A stretch of 64,000 nucleotides of DNA from Callorhinus ursinus (lineage: Eukaryota > Chordata > Mammalia > Carnivora > Otariidae): assembly GCF_003265705.1 (NCBI RefSeq), contig NW_020312775.1:2154270-2218269 (forward strand), written 5' to 3'. Shown piece after piece: positions 34,985 to 47,831 of this stretch. Made by a program: the position numbers and the translations under genes. How positions within the stretch are numbered: position 1 is the stretch's first letter; each line of letters starts with the position of its first letter. The notes beneath the pieces were generated by a model. That model was given only the letters and a program-made list of their open reading frames with translations, was not told the origin of the DNA and searched no databases.

Positions 34985-35410
34985 AAAACACTATTGGCCA
35001 ACATGGCAGACAACTAGCTGTCTTCTGAAAACCCATGTTCTTTTTATTGTGTAGAGTTGTATTTGGAAGCAACTGTCCATCTAGAAATTATATTCCTGTC
35101 TTCCTCATATCTGGATATAGCCTTGTACCTTGCCAAAAGAAGGTGCATGAAAGTAGTATGTATTACTTTCAGGCAGAAGTGATTAAGAAGTAGGCATCCT
35201 ATCCTCTCCACTGTGATTTTTTTCTCTCTTCTACCTGAAGCTGAAGGATTCTAAAGCCCTAGGGAATGACAGAGCCATCAGATGAAAGGAGACTGAGTTT
35301 CTCCACATGGAAGTTAAGCCACTGAATATCCATTGAACAATTGTTCCAGCAAGACATAAACTGGGATGAGCCACTGAAATTTTAGTTTATTTGTTATAGA
35401 AGCTAGCATT
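34985..35410 (+). repeat. ERVL-type LTR relic (family unsure)
   Basis: 'tggcagacaactagctgtct' through 'gaatgacagagccatcagat' to 'taagccactgaaattttagt' and 'tttatttgttatagaagc' resembles an ancient mammalian LTR with the common 'gttaagccactgaaattt' 3' signature. No target duplication or internal retroviral sequence was seen. Confidence 0.5.
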
Positions 35411-35639
35411 ACCATAAGCAACATAGCATGGGTGGACAGAGCAGAATATTTTTTAACGATGTATATTGGTATAGTGGTTCTAAAAAACATATTTCATATA
35501 ATAAGAATCTTAGAGTATGAAGTTGTGGGGACAATAGAAGATCTCCTCTCTGTCTAGTAGAACATAAATTTAAAAAAATGGACTCTTGGAATTGGGCTAG
35601 CAATTATGCACAGCAAACTATGTTCACTATATAATAGTA

Positions 35640-35835
35640 TATGCATCTCATGTATCCTGCTATATATGTCACTTCACTTTATCTTCATACTCCTATAGGT
35701 TAAGTAATAGCATCCTAGTATGACAGATGAGGAAATTGAAGTAACTCTCCAAGGTCATACAGCAAGTGGTAGAGTCAGGGTATGAACCCCAGTGTTTCTT
35801 ATTTTAAAGCCCCTTTTAACTACTGCTTTCTAACA
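35640..35835 (-). repeat. MIR SINE
   Basis: 'tatgacagatgaggaaattg', 'ccaaggtcatacagcaagtg', 'gtcagggtatgaaccccagt' is MIR in reverse complement. Confidence 0.88.
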
Positions 35836-37028
35836 CTTCCTGTAAAGGAGTTGAGAAGATATTTCTCCAACTGACAAATGGATAGAGAACAAAGTCAAGG
35901 AAATCCACATACACCATCTGTTACAAGTTTTTAGATCTAGATAGATTTCTTTTTATTCATGAATGAGTAAGATGCAAAAGAGTCAACTTAGAGATAATTA
36001 CCATGTAACTGATGCATATATCATACACAACTTGGATATAATCAGAAAGCAGCTTTATTTTAATTTCTTATGACCTCTTCAAATTTATTCTGTGAAATGA
36101 GTTCTTCTCTTGCCTTTGAATACAAATCAAGGAGATTTCTATAACTTTTCCAGTTACTTTTAAGTAATAGTAGTCTCATTTCAGTAATTAATATATCTTC
36201 AGCAGTGTAACAATAAAACTGTAAACTTTATTTAAAGCCTCACTCATTTCCAAACTCAGGCTTGCTTCCAGGGTCACCAACTTGAACAGGAAAGGGGACA
36301 TGTTTTCTCTACCATGCATTTTCCTTCTCTTCCTCTATTTTGTTAACTTTTTGACTTCTTGGTAAGAGAAAAACAGAATTAGAAGATAAAAAGGCCAGGA
36401 AAGGAGTTAATTTTCTATACTGCCGTGAGAAGGAACACATTCCCTGGGTTTGATAGATGTTTAAGCTTAATCTTTTCTTTCATGGAATACTTTATTACCT
36501 TCTTCAGAGACCACCTCATCACTGGAAATAACTCACAGTTCTTCTGATGCTTGTGAATGTATCTCCTCTGGCTTTTTCTTTATGGTTCCTTATTCATTAT
36601 GTAAGAATCTGACAATTCACCTCCTATTTAAACATCTTTCCCATGGCTTTTCTTGGCCAGGCTCTAAAGAACCCCACGCTTGTTCTTTCTTGTATGTGGC
36701 CTACATATGCTTTATAGGATACACTCATGTATCCTTTGTCACAACAAATTCTGGGAGTGCAGGCATCACTCAAATGCAACAACCTTTTTTGTTCTGCTCT
36801 AGGAGCAACTAGCCAACAAGTCTTGCCCCTTAGATTGTATAGGTATTATAAGCCATACATCAATACACTACAGAAAACATATTTTAAACTCTCCATATGA
36901 TTCTGATGAGGGGTGAGCATTTCTCATTATTCACACTTTGAGAAGGTAGTACTCATAGTACACCAACAATTCTTCCCAAAAATCTCCTAAACTCCTAATT
37001 TTTTATCAAACTCTTCAACCTCTTTTAT
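35836..37028. other. Unassigned intergenic sequence
   Basis: No coding region or named repeat. A 76-codon open frame at 36582-36812 has no recognisable domain, no homologous neighbour here and no splice context. Confidence 0.5.
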
Positions 37029-38371
37029 AAGCTGAAAATAGAGAGGAGTTAAGATGTCAGAGGTTTAGGGGGACACTAAACTTGTCTTGTCCCTCAAACA
37101 CAACTAGATAGTTATCAAATCTTTCCAAACATCCAAGAAATCAATCAGAGGTCTGAAAGAACAAAAACTGCAAGTCTAAAGTAGAAAAGTGACCACCTTT
37201 TGGAAGATAGGAGGTGCAGAGAGTTGATTTGGGGGTGATATAGCTGTGTATACCATGGCAAGTATAGAGTCTGCTTAAAGAGGCTACCACAAATATTATA
37301 AGCAGTGGAATACAGAATATGAACCTTTATAAGTCTGCCACTGAGGGGGACAGGCCTGCTTTAAGATGCTCAGGTGGCAAAGTGAGGCAGAATCCCAGGA
37401 GTCACAATGTGGTCTGAGGATCCCCTGGGTCACAAGAGGAATGGGTGGTTCCAACCTGCTGTGCTGTTCCCAGGCATAGTACTGGGGAAGCTGGCTGAGA
37501 GCAGTGGGTCTTGGTGCTGGCTGTTTGCTCTGTTTTGCCATAACTGCAAACCAATGTGCAATTGTGTGGCTGCTATCCTGGGACTGGCTGGCAAATGGCA
37601 AAAACATGGTGAGACCCTCCCCCAGAGGAACAGCACAGGTCCTTGCTGCAGGAGTCCTTAAAATTAGGAGTTTTGAAACTCAGGCATGTTCCTGAGATAA
37701 TAAAGCTCAGACATAGACAGGGTGAATGTAGGGTTCAGATGGAAATTGGGGACTCAAGTGGGGTGATTGATTGCTTTTCTATGAGGGCTCACTGAAGAGT
37801 GGGGGTCATGAACGTTCAGCTCCAGGGCTAGAGAGCTGGGTACCGCCATATTTATCCCACCCATCAGTGCTGAAAGCCTTCAAGGAGCAAAACAATGCCA
37901 CCTTGTGGAGGCTGGAGCTGCTTACACCAAGTCCTGCCCCCCTGTGACCTGGAGGCACATTTCTACTGAAACAAGTCCAACTGAGAATCAATGCAGCAGG
38001 TCCTTCCCCCAGAAGACCAGCACAAACAACTCCCTCACACCGTCTACTGATCATATAGTGTTGCAAATCTTTAGCTCTGAAGGAAATAAGACATAGCTTC
38101 CTTTTTACTTTTATTCTTTCTTTATTATTATTATTTTTTAAATTTATTTTCTTATTTTTTCAAACCCTTTTATTTTTATAGTTATTTTTAAATTTATATA
38201 TTATATATAATATTTTTATTTTCTGATTTTTTTCTGTTCTTTTGTTTTAAATTTTGGGATCTAGATTCTTTTAACAAGCAGAACAAAACACACTCAGGAT
38301 GTAGTTTTTCTTGTTTTTGTTTGTTTGTTTCTTTTCTTTTTTTTCCTTTCTTCACTTCTTTCCTGAACAAA

Positions 38372-39260
38372 ATGATGAGATGGAGAAATTCACCCCAATA
38401 GAAAGAATAGGAAGCAGAACTCATGGCCAGGGATTTAATCAAAACAGATATAAGATGTCTGAACTAGAATTTAAAACAACAATTATAAGCATACTAGCTG
38501 GGCTTAAAAAAGCAGAGAAAACACTCAAAAATCCCTTATTGCAGAGAAAAAAGAATTAAAATCTAGTCAGGCCAGAATTAAAAATGTTATAACTGAGATG
38601 AAAACCCAAATGGAGGCCAAAAACAAGGGTGGATGAAACACAGGAAATCAGTGATATAGAAGATAAAATAATGGAAAATAATGAAGCTGAAAAAAGAGGG
38701 AAAGAAAGGTAATGGACCATGAAGGTAGACTTAGGGAGCTCAGCAACTTATTAAAATGTAATAACATTTGTATCATAGGAGTCCCAGAAGATGAAGAGAG
38801 AGAAAAAGAGGCAGAAGGTTTATTCAAACAAATTATAGCTGGAAACTTCCCTTACCTGGAAAAGGACACAGACATAAAAATCCAAGAAACACAGAGAACT
38901 GCCATTAATTAAACAAAGGCGTACTATTGCCAAGGTATATCATAGTCAAATTCACAAAACATACAGACAAGGAGAGAATCCTGAAAGCAGCAAGGGAAAA
39001 AAGTGCTTAACCTACAAGTAAGAGAGATCACTGGCAGATCTGTCCACAGCAACATGGCAGGCCAGAAAGAAGTGGCAGGAAATAGTCAACGTGCTGAATC
39101 AGAAAAATATGCAGCCAAGAATTCTTTATCCAGCAAGGCTGTCATTTAGAATAGGAGAGATGAAGAGTTTCTCAGACAAACAAAAACTAAAGTAGTTCAT
39201 GACCACTAAACCAGTCCCTCAAGATATTTTAAGGGGGGCTCTTTAAATGGGGGTAAAATG
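38372..39260 (+). pseudogene. L1-I ORF1 relic
   Basis: Begins at ATGATGAGATGGAG, followed by a Lys/Glu-rich coiled-coil-like region with early stops. The RRM-like block 38712-38912 reads NNICIIGVPEDEEREKEAEG and KDTDIKIQETQRTAIN, a recognisable ORF1 signature. A C-terminal-domain-like region follows to about 39240 ('aagattctttatccagcaag' region). Frameshifts and stops, including the stop after TAIN at 38910, make it non-coding. Confidence 0.88.
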
Positions 39261-40155
39261 ACCAAAAGCAACAAAGACCAGAAAGGACCAGAGAACATCA
39301 CCAGAAACACCAACTCAACAGGTAAAGCAATGACACTAAATTCATATCTTTCAGTAATCACTCTGAATGCAAATGGAATAAATACTCCAATCAAAAGACA
39401 TAGCGTTTCAGAATGGATAAAAAACAAGACCCATCTGTATGTTGCCTCCAAGAGACTCATTTTAGACCTAAAGACACATGTAGATTGAAAGTGAGGGGAT
39501 GAAGAACCATCTAATGGATGGTTCTAATCATACTAGACTCATGCTAATGGATGTCAAAAGAAAGCTGGAGTAACCATACTTATATCAGACAAACTACATT
39601 TTAAAACAAAGACTATAACAAGAGATGAAGAAGGGGATTACATCATAATTAAGGAGTCTATTGATCAGGAAGACCTAACAATTGCAAATATTTATACCCC
39701 CAATTTGGGAGCACTCAAATATATAAATTAATTAATAATAAACATGAAGAAACTCATTGACAGTAATGCAATAATAGTAGGAGAATTTAACACCCCACTT
39801 ACAGCAATGAACAGAACATCTAAGCAGAAAATCAACAAGGAAACAATGGCTTTGAATGAAACACTGGGCCAGATGGGCTTCACAGATATATTCAGAACAT
39901 TTCATCCTACAGCAGCAGAATACACATTCTTTTTGAGTCCACATGGAACATTCTTCAGAATAGATCACATCCCGGGTCACAAATCAGCCCTCAACAAGTA
40001 TAAAACATTCAAGATCATACCACTCATATTTTCAAACCACAATGCTATGAAACTTGAAATCAACCCCAAGAAAATATTAAGAAAGACCTCAAATACATGG
40101 AGGTTAAAGAATATCTTACTAGAGCATGAAAGGGTCAACCAGGAAATTAAGAAGA

Positions 40156-40265
40156 AATATATATATATATATATACATATATATATCCAATAAAGATATA
40201 CCCAATATTTTATATATTATAAAGATATATCCAAAAATATATATTATATATAAAGAATATCCAAT

Positions 40266-40299
<34 letters not shown>
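40156..40299. repeat. AT-rich minisatellite-like expansion within L1-I ORF2
   Basis: About 140 bp of TA runs with an internal irregular unit resembling 'aaagatatatccaa' present about three to four times. It replaces the short segment that joins endonuclease and RT in the other L1 copies and would break ORF2. Confidence 0.88.
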
Positions 40300-40302
<3 letters not shown>

Positions 40303-42373
40303 ATGAAAACACAGCAGTCCAAAACCTGTGGGATGCAGCAAAGGTGGTCCTAAGAGGGAAGTATATAGCAATAGAGGCCTACCTCAAGAAGCAAGAAAGG
40401 TCTCAATCACACAAATTAACCTTACACCTAAAGGCTCTAGTAAAGGAATGGGAAATAAAGCCTAAAGCCAGCAGAAGAAGGGAAATAATAAAGATTGGAG
40501 TAGAAATAAATGATATAGAAACAACCAAAAATCCCAGAATGAATTAACAAAACTAAGAGCTGATTCTTCAAAATAATTAATAAAATTGATAAAACCCTAG
40601 CCAGACTTATCAAAAATAGAAGAGAAAGAACCCAAATAGATAAAATCATGAATGAAAGAGGGGAGATCACAAGCCACACTGCAGAAATACAAACAATTAT
40701 AAGAGAATACTATGAAAAATTGTATGCCAACAAACTGGGCAACATGGAAGAAATGGACAAATTCCTAGAAATTGAAACAGGAAGAAATAGAAAATTTGAA
40801 CAGACCCATAACCAGTGAAGAAATTGAATCAGCAATCAAAAATCTCCCAACAAACAAAAGTCCTGGGCCAGATAGATTCCCAGGGGAATTCTACCAGACA
40901 TTTAAAGAAGAGTTAATACTTATTCTTCTCAAACTGTTACAAAAAATGGAAATGGAAGGTAAACTTCCAAACTCATTCTATGAAGCCAACATTACCTTGA
41001 TTCTAAAACCAAAGACCCTACTAGAAATGAGAATTACAGGCCAATATCCATGATGAACATTGATGCAAAAATTCGCAATAAAATAATAGCAAATCAAATT
41101 CAACAGTACATTAAAAGAGTTATTCACCATGATCAACTGGGATTTATTCCTGAGCTGTAAGGGGGTTTCAGTATTCACAATCAATGTGATAAACATTAAT
41201 AAAAGAAAGGATAAGAGCCATATGATCTTGTCAGTAGATGCAGAAAAATCATTTGACCAAATACTCCATCCTTTCTTTATAAAAACCCTCAACAAAGTAA
41301 GGATAGATGGAACATATCTCAACATCATAAAAGCTATATATGAAAGACCCACAGCTAATATCATCCTAAATCGGGAAAAATTGAGAGCCTTTCCCTTACA
41401 GTCAGGAACAAGACAAGGATGTCTGTTCCCACTATTACTATTTAGCATAGTACTAGAATTCTTAACCTCAGCAATCAGACAATAAAATGAAATAAGAAGC
41501 ATCCAAGTTGGTAAGGAAGAAGTCCAATTTCACTATTTACAGATGACGTGATACTCTATGTAGAAAATCTGAAAGACTCCACCAGAAAATTGCTAGAACT
41601 AATACATGGATTCAGTAAAGTCACAGGATACAAAATCAATGTGCATAAATCTGTTGCATTTCTATACACCAATAATGAAGCAGCAGGAAAAGAAATGAAG
41701 GAATCAATCCCATTTGCAATTGTACCAAAAACCATAAGATACCTTAGATTAAACCTAACTAAAGAGGTAAAATATCTGTACTCAGAAAACTTAACACTTA
41801 TGAAAGAAATTAAAGAGGACACAAAGAAATGGAAAGATATTCCATGCTTATGGATTGGAAAAATAAATATTGTTAAAATGTCTAAACTACCCAAAGCAAT
41901 CTACACATTTAATGCAATCCCTATCAAAATACCAATAGCATTTGTCAAAGAGCTAAAACAAACAATCTTAAAATTTGTATGGAACCACAAAAGACCCCAA
42001 AATAGCCAAAGTAATCTTGAAAATAAAAAGCAAGGCTGGAGGCATAACAATTCTGGACTTGAAGCTATATTACAAAGCTGTAGTGATCAATACAATGTGA
42101 TACTGGCACAAAACAGACACATAGATCAATGGAACAGAATGGAAAACCCAGAAATAGATGCACAACTATATGGTCAAGTAATCTTTGACACAGCAGGAAA
42201 GAATAGCCAATAGAAAAAAGACAGTCTCTTCAACAAATGGTATTGGGAAAACTGGGCAGCAACATGCAGAGGAATGAAACTGGATCACTTTCTTACACCA
42301 TGCACAAAAATAAGTTCAAAATGGATTAAAGATATAAATGTGAGACAGGAAACTATCAAAATCCTACAGGAGA

Positions 42374-42493
42374 GGGCGCCTGGGTGGCTCAGATGGTTAA
42401 GCATCTGCCTTCGGCTCAGGTCATGATCCCGAGGTCCTGGGATCGAGTCCCGCATCGGGCTCCCTGCTCCTTGGGAGCCTGCTTCTCCCTCTG

Positions 42494-42529
<36 letters not shown>

Positions 42530-42574
42530 CCCCTCTGTCTCTCATGAATAAATAAATAAAAAAATCTTTAAAAA
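42374..42574 (+). mobile_element. CAN-SINE in L1-I, young-looking
   Basis: Starts GGGCGCCTGGGTGGCTCAGA, carries a long uninterrupted CT run (about 42497-42530) and a (AAAT)n A-tail. The flanking repeat AAAATCCTACAGGAGA (42358-42373) versus AAAATCCTAGAGGAGA (42575-42590) differs at one base. It is close to consensus and later than L1-I. Confidence 0.98.
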
Positions 42575-43801
42575 AAAATCCTAGAGGAGAACACAGGCAG
42601 CAACATTTTTGACCTTGGCTGTAGCAACTTCTTAATAGACACATTGCAGGAGGCAAGAGAAATAAAAGCAAAAATGAACTATTGAAAACCTCCTGTACAT
42701 CAAAGGAAACAATCAGCAAAACTAAAAGGCAGACTACAGAATGGGAGAAGATATTTGTAAACGACCTATCCGATAGTTAGTATCCAAAATTTAAAGAACT
42801 TATCAAACTCAACACCCAAAAATCAAATGATCCAATTAAGAAATGGCAGAAGACATGAATAAAAATTTTTCCAAAGAAGACATCCAGATGGCTAACAGAC
42901 ACATGAAAAATGCTCAACATCACTCATCATCAGGGAGTTACAAATCAAAACCATGATGAGATACCACCTCACACCTGTCAGAATGGCTAAAATTAACAAC
43001 ACAAGAAAGAACAGATGTTGGTGAGGAAGCAGAGAAAAGGGAGCCCTCTTTCACTGTTGGTGAGAATGCAAAATGGTGCAGCCATTCTTGAGCCACTCTT
43101 GAGAACAGTATGGAGATTCCTAAGAAAGTTAAAAATAGAAGTACCCCATTATCCAGCAATTGCACTACTAGGTATTTACCCAAAGGACATAAAAGTACAG
43201 ATTCCAAGGGGTACTTGCACCCTAATGTTTATAGCAGCATTATCAATAATAGCCAATCTATGGAGAGAACCCAAATGTCTATTGACTAATGAATGGATAA
43301 AGCAATGATATATATATATGCATACACATATATATATAACTCAAATATATTCACATGTGCATACATAAATACATATACATTTGAATATTACTAAGCTATC
43401 AAAAAAATGAAATCTCTCCATTTGTAATGATGTGGATAAAGCTAGAGTGTATTATGCTAAATGAAGTAAGTCAGTCAGAAAGACAAATACCATATGATCT
43501 CACTCATATTTGGAATTTAAGGAAGAAAACAGATGAACATATGGGAATGGGGAAAAGAAAAAAAAGGAGGGAGGGAAACAAACCATAAGAGACTCTTAAT
43601 GACAGAGAACAAACTAAGGGTTGTTGGAGGGAGTGGGTGGAGGATGGGCTAGATGGGTGATGGGTATTAAACAGGGCACTTGTTGTGATGAACACTGGGT
43701 GTTATATGTATGTGATGAATCACTGAATTCTACTCTAGATCACAATATTGCACTGTATGTTAACTAACTAAACTTTAGATTTAAAAAAGCTGAAAATAGA
43801 G

Positions 43802-44814
43802 TACTCAGTTAAGATGTTGAAACCAGTATTCAGCCACCTTTGTAAATCCCACCTGGTGGACTTTCACCTGTTATATGTGGTACCAAATATTTTAGAGCTT
43901 CAGCCCAAATTCAGACTTAAGTATTTCCATTTAACATCATATTAAAAAAGCTAAGCTAAACTAAACTAAATAACAAAAACAACAACTGAACAAGGGAAAG
44001 AAGATATTGAGTAATATACAGGAAGATCTCAATTCTAAAATAATCTAATTTAAAAAATCAGAAGAAGTGTTTTTATAAAACATCATGGCATCATAAAGTA
44101 GTTACAAAAAGAGATTGCTTCTGAATGGAGCTCTAATTTTCATTCCAACTTTATCCAACAATGGGATATCAAAAGAGCCAATCAAAGGGAATTGTTTGAG
44201 TATATATCTCTTGCCTTCTGGGAGAAATGCTGGAACAGATTTTGAGGACTAAAAGTTACATTCCTCAAAACATTAGGATTTACAATTCTGAGAAAATGGG
44301 AAGAAAAATACCATCCCCAGTATCTACGAGTACTATTCGGAAACACAGAATCATTTGTGAAGGGCTTATGAATGTGAGGAAAGGCTTTTTTTGCATTTGA
44401 CAATAAGAAGTCCATTTAAATAATCTTTAATTTAGCTCTAAGGGCACAGAACTCATAAAAATAAGCTACTTTGGGGTGCCTAATTTCACTTACTGGTTGG
44501 AAAGACAACTTTTCCTAACTTCAAGGTCTGCTGAAAGAGTGAACAATGAGATTAGCGACACTGAAAATGGAGACCATGTAGCCAGCAATTGGAGCTGTAT
44601 CTTTGATGTGATGAAGATTCCATCAACAGTAGTATTGTTTACATTCTGTTAGCTATCTTGGCAATGGCAGACAATGTAGCCTCAGAAAAAGTCACCTAAT
44701 AGAGAAATAGTGTGGAATAATAATTATAAGGATGTTGAAAAGCATCAGAAAATCTTCAGCAGTCACTGAAGCAGTATCATGACTGATTACAGGAAGATGA
44801 TTTGAAGGATTTAG
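43802..44814. other. Unassigned intergenic sequence
   Basis: About 1 kb of AT-rich sequence with no named repeat or gene. A minus open frame at 44182-44415 has no motif. Confidence 0.5.
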
Positions 44815-44945
44815 ATAGGATGACCATATCATTTATTGTTTAAAGTGGGGGTACTTTTTAAGAGTAGAAGGGGCATATTAATAATTATGCCAGTACAACA
44901 GACATAAACTAAGACTTCCTGGGCTAAGTGAGGCATATTATAGTC
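44815..44945 (+). repeat. Possible ancient DNA-transposon relic (MER58-like?)
   Basis: 'aggatgaccatatcatttat', 'tgtttaaagtgggggtactt', 'agggg catattaataattat' and 'cagtacaacagacataaact' resemble a short mammalian DNA-transposon relic, but the family name is a guess. Confidence 0.4.
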
Positions 44946-45714
44946 CTGGATTGGAGGACAAATAATTTCTCTGGATTGAGGCACAGAATCAACAAACAAT
45001 ATGATCATTACCCAGGTTTTGGGTGGTTTAAGATGTGTGTGGCTAAGGTATACTCAAGTAATGTCACCTTATCTACTTTTAGGATAGCACTTAGGAATCA
45101 CTAAAGACCAGTCCCTATTCCTACTTCCTCTTATTCAATTATTTTCCAGGACATCTATTTTTAGCCATGAATTATCTACATGTTCATAGTCCACATAAAT
45201 TTGGAATAACTTATAATCTAGGTTTTGAATTAAAGCATATGAAGAATTTTGCTTATCTTAACTTGCTGCCTTTCAAAAGCCTTAAGCTTTCCAATGATTT
45301 TCAGAGAGTTGATTGAGTTGATTTAGGGAGTATGAAGGGAGAAGTAGGTGATTGAGTAGTTGGAAGAATAACAGCAAAGGCTAAGGAGCTTAATTTTCAT
45401 GTGGAGGGTTATGAAAAGCTCTTACAGAGTTTGCAGAACTGCAGCAGCATTCAATTGAATTTACTAATGTATAACACCTATTTGTGCTACATATTATCTG
45501 TCCTTGATAAATTTATAATGTTTGAGGAGACAAATCTGCACATGAAACAATTAGTGCACAAAACAGATAATCAAATGTCAAAGTATGAATTCCAAATAAT
45601 GAATACTATAATATGGCATGGACTAGAAGGTGGTGAGGGGGAAAATTTTCTTGGCCATAGTATCCTACCAAGCAGACATTTCATCGCTTTGTAAACATGG
45701 TGAAAGACACTGTG
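44946..45714. other. Unassigned intergenic sequence
   Basis: Nothing recognised. A 97-codon open frame at 45401-45694 lacks any known domain. Confidence 0.45.
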
Positions 45715-46135
45715 ACAGAAATGGCTGACCATTCACCAAAGATCTATGCTCTTCCATTTCCATAGTTTGGAGTTACCACCTAAAGATAGCTGTCCAGCCA
45801 AATACAACATCTCCCTACCATGGACTTTGCATTCTTTTGTGACCATGTGACTGGTTTGCACTAATGAAACACTGGGAGAAATATGTAAGTCACTTTGGGA
45901 TAGCTTATCTTGATAAAGTTGGTGCTTTTGCTGCACTCAGTTCCTCCATCTGCCAGCTGAATACAAAGAATTCCAAGGACCTAGAAAGGTACCTAGGTCC
46001 CTGTATCACATTGTAGAAGAAAGCTATACACTTATCAGGAACAACTGCATTTTACTTTTTCATTACTGAAAGATAAATTTTTATTTTGTTAAGCCATTGG
46101 AACTTTTAGGGTTTTTTTACTATTATTATAGAAAT
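45715..46135 (+). repeat. ERVL-type LTR relic (family unsure)
   Basis: 'aatggctgaccattcaccaa', 'ctaaagatagctgtccagcc', 'gactttgcattcttttgtga', 'ttgttaagccattggaactt' resemble an ancient LTR with the same 3' plan as the relic at 34985-35410. Flanks show no clear duplication. Confidence 0.5.
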
Positions 46136-46386
46136 TAAGATTACCCTAAATAATATGAGCACTAAGTTTTACAAGAGTCTTCACAAACAAACCATCTAAC
46201 GGTAACCTGGGATTTAATAGTTTACTGATTCCTATACTCCATTATTCAATATAATTAGGAAATGCATTAGTTTCTCCCACTTGTGTTTACCTAATAATAA
46301 GTGAATCTAAAAGAAGAGGAGGAAATAATGATGATCCACCTAACCCTTCAGTCTCCTCACTTATTTTAAAATTATTTTGATGTTGG

Positions 46387-46605
46387 CTTGGGGCACCTGG
46401 GTGGCTCAGTTGGTTAAGCATCCAATTCTTGATTTCAGCTCAGGTCATGATCTCATTGTTGTGAGATGGAGCCCTATGTCCAACTCAGTGCTCAGCGGGG
46501 AGTCTGCTTCTCTCTCTCTCTCTCTCTCCCTCTCCCTCTGCTCCTACCCCTACTCACACTCTCTCTCTAAAATAAATAAAATCTTTTAAAAATAAACAAA
46601 TAAAT
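46387..46605 (+). mobile_element. CAN-SINE
   Basis: Begins 'ttggggcacctgggtggctc', has a CT-rich tail and AAATAAATAAATAA. The flanking repeat AAATTATTTTGATGTTGGC (46368-46386) versus AAATTATTTTGAAGCTGGC (46606-46624) matches at 17 of 19. Confidence 0.96.
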
Positions 46606-47024
46606 AAATTATTTTGAAGCTGGCCAAATTCAATTGTTGGCCATTTTACTTGTAGGATAAAACAGTGAAACAGATTAGAGAAAACTCCAAGTCTGGAATC
46701 TAAAAATATTCTGAATAATTTGGAAGGGTAGTCCTTTTTACCTGAACAAATTTATTTATCTTGTGTGATAAATTGTATATTAAATCAGAATTTAATATAT
46801 CTATCCCCCCCACCTAGCTCTAAATTCCAAAATTTAAGAATTCTTTGCCATTGGGTATACTATCGATAGCATTAGGTTTCTCTCAATTGTGAGATTTTAA
46901 CTAAGGACTAGAGCATGGGCTAAGGAGTTTTTATCTTATTTGTTTAGCAGTGAGATAGTGAGATAGCATCAAAAGTGTTCAAGTAGATGAATTTCATGTT
47001 GGGGATCCTCCTTTTGGTGGATTG

Positions 47025-47120
47025 ATCTGTGAAGGCTGTCATATCAGACTGGAATTGGTAGGAGAGTTACAAGAGATTATTGCAATAGTCCAGGGAAGAG
47101 ATAATATGCAAACTTTACTA
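47025..47120 (-). repeat. L2 LINE fragment
   Basis: 'gttacaagagattattgcaa' and 'tagtccagggaagagataat' are the antisense of an L2 ORF2 segment (TATTGCAATAGTCCAGG). Short and diverged. Confidence 0.5.
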
Positions 47121-47578
47121 AAGTACATATAAGCAGATTTGAATAGAGAAAAATCTCATGTTCTTGCCTTGGATGACTGAAAATATAATTCTCTCAAAAT
47201 TAATCTTTAAATAACACAAACCCAGGAAATTTGCAGTAGAATTTTTTTATTTTATATCTTAATAAAATGATTCTGAACTTTATCTGAAAATAAAAATGCC
47301 CTTGCAAGATGGGCATTTGAAATGAGTAATAAAAGGTGGAACTTATACTACTGCATATTAAAATATATAGTTATAATAATTAGAAGTGTGCTACTAGTGC
47401 TTGAATAGGCAAGTTAGTCACTGTGATAAATCAATCAAATAATAGAAATTGGTCTAATTATATGTTAGTTTATGATAAGGGGATATTTAAAAAACAACAT
47501 CAAAATTAAATAATATTTTTGGAGCAAATTTCTATTTAGAAAAATTAAAATAAATTAATTCATATTTGTGAAGTAGAG

Positions 47579-47766
47579 CAGTATTTCTCAAGGTGGTGTT
47601 CATGGTCATCACCATCAGTATCACCTGGAAATTTGTTAGCAATGCAAATTCTCAAGCCTTATCCTAAAACCTCAGAATCAGAAATTCTGAGGGTGGTACC
47701 CTGCAATCTGTGTTTTAACAAATTATCAAAGCAATTATGGTGCTTGTTAAAGTTTGGGAACCACTA
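47579..47766 (+). repeat. MER20 (hAT) DNA transposon
   Basis: 'cagtatttctcaaggtggtg', 'catcagtatcacctggaaat', 'gcaaattctcaagccttatc', 'ctgcaatctgtgttttaaca' and 'tttgggaaccacta' follow MER20 from end to end; inverted terminal repeats remain visible. Confidence 0.88.
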
Positions 47767-47831
47767 AGCTATATTTTACTGTAGTCACAAATCAAATCTG
47801 AGATTTCAGTGGCTTAGAAAAACTAAGGCTT

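Larger units (their letters stand above)
39330..43520 (+). pseudogene. L1-I ORF2 relic
   Basis: Start ATGACACTAAATTC at 39330. The endonuclease opens SVITLNANGINTPIKRH with the catalytic Asn. A one-base loss near 39425 shifts the frame, but CCLQETHF with its Glu is readable in the next frame. The endonuclease tail at 39744-40130 reads FRIDHIPGHKSALN and IFSNHNAMKLEI, so the usual SDH is SNH. The RT has [11 protein letters not shown] and SGTRQGC, then FTDD at about 41537. The long block 41548-42213 covers the thumb-like region. C-terminal knuckle codons near 43015-43075 contain stops and one Cys is changed to Ser. Confidence 0.92.
37044..43786 (+). mobile_element. L1-I: near-full-length LINE-1 with intact target duplication
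   Basis: The 5' UTR starts 'aggagttaagatgtcagagg' and continues with 'actagatagttatcaaatct'. A T-rich tract (38095-38365), ORF1 relic, ORF2 relic, 3' UTR and A-tail follow. The perfect 15-bp repeat AAGCTGAAAATAGAG flanks it (37029-37043 and 43787-43801). Without the SINE at 42374 and its target copy it is about 6.5 kb, so it inserted as a full-length copy. An AT expansion (40156-40299) interrupts ORF2, and other stops disrupt both ORFs. Confidence 0.97.

Noticed and set aside
41548..42213. 221-codon open frame as a host gene
   Set aside because: It is L1-I ORF2 sequence downstream of RT motif C; flanking frames continue the same ORF2.
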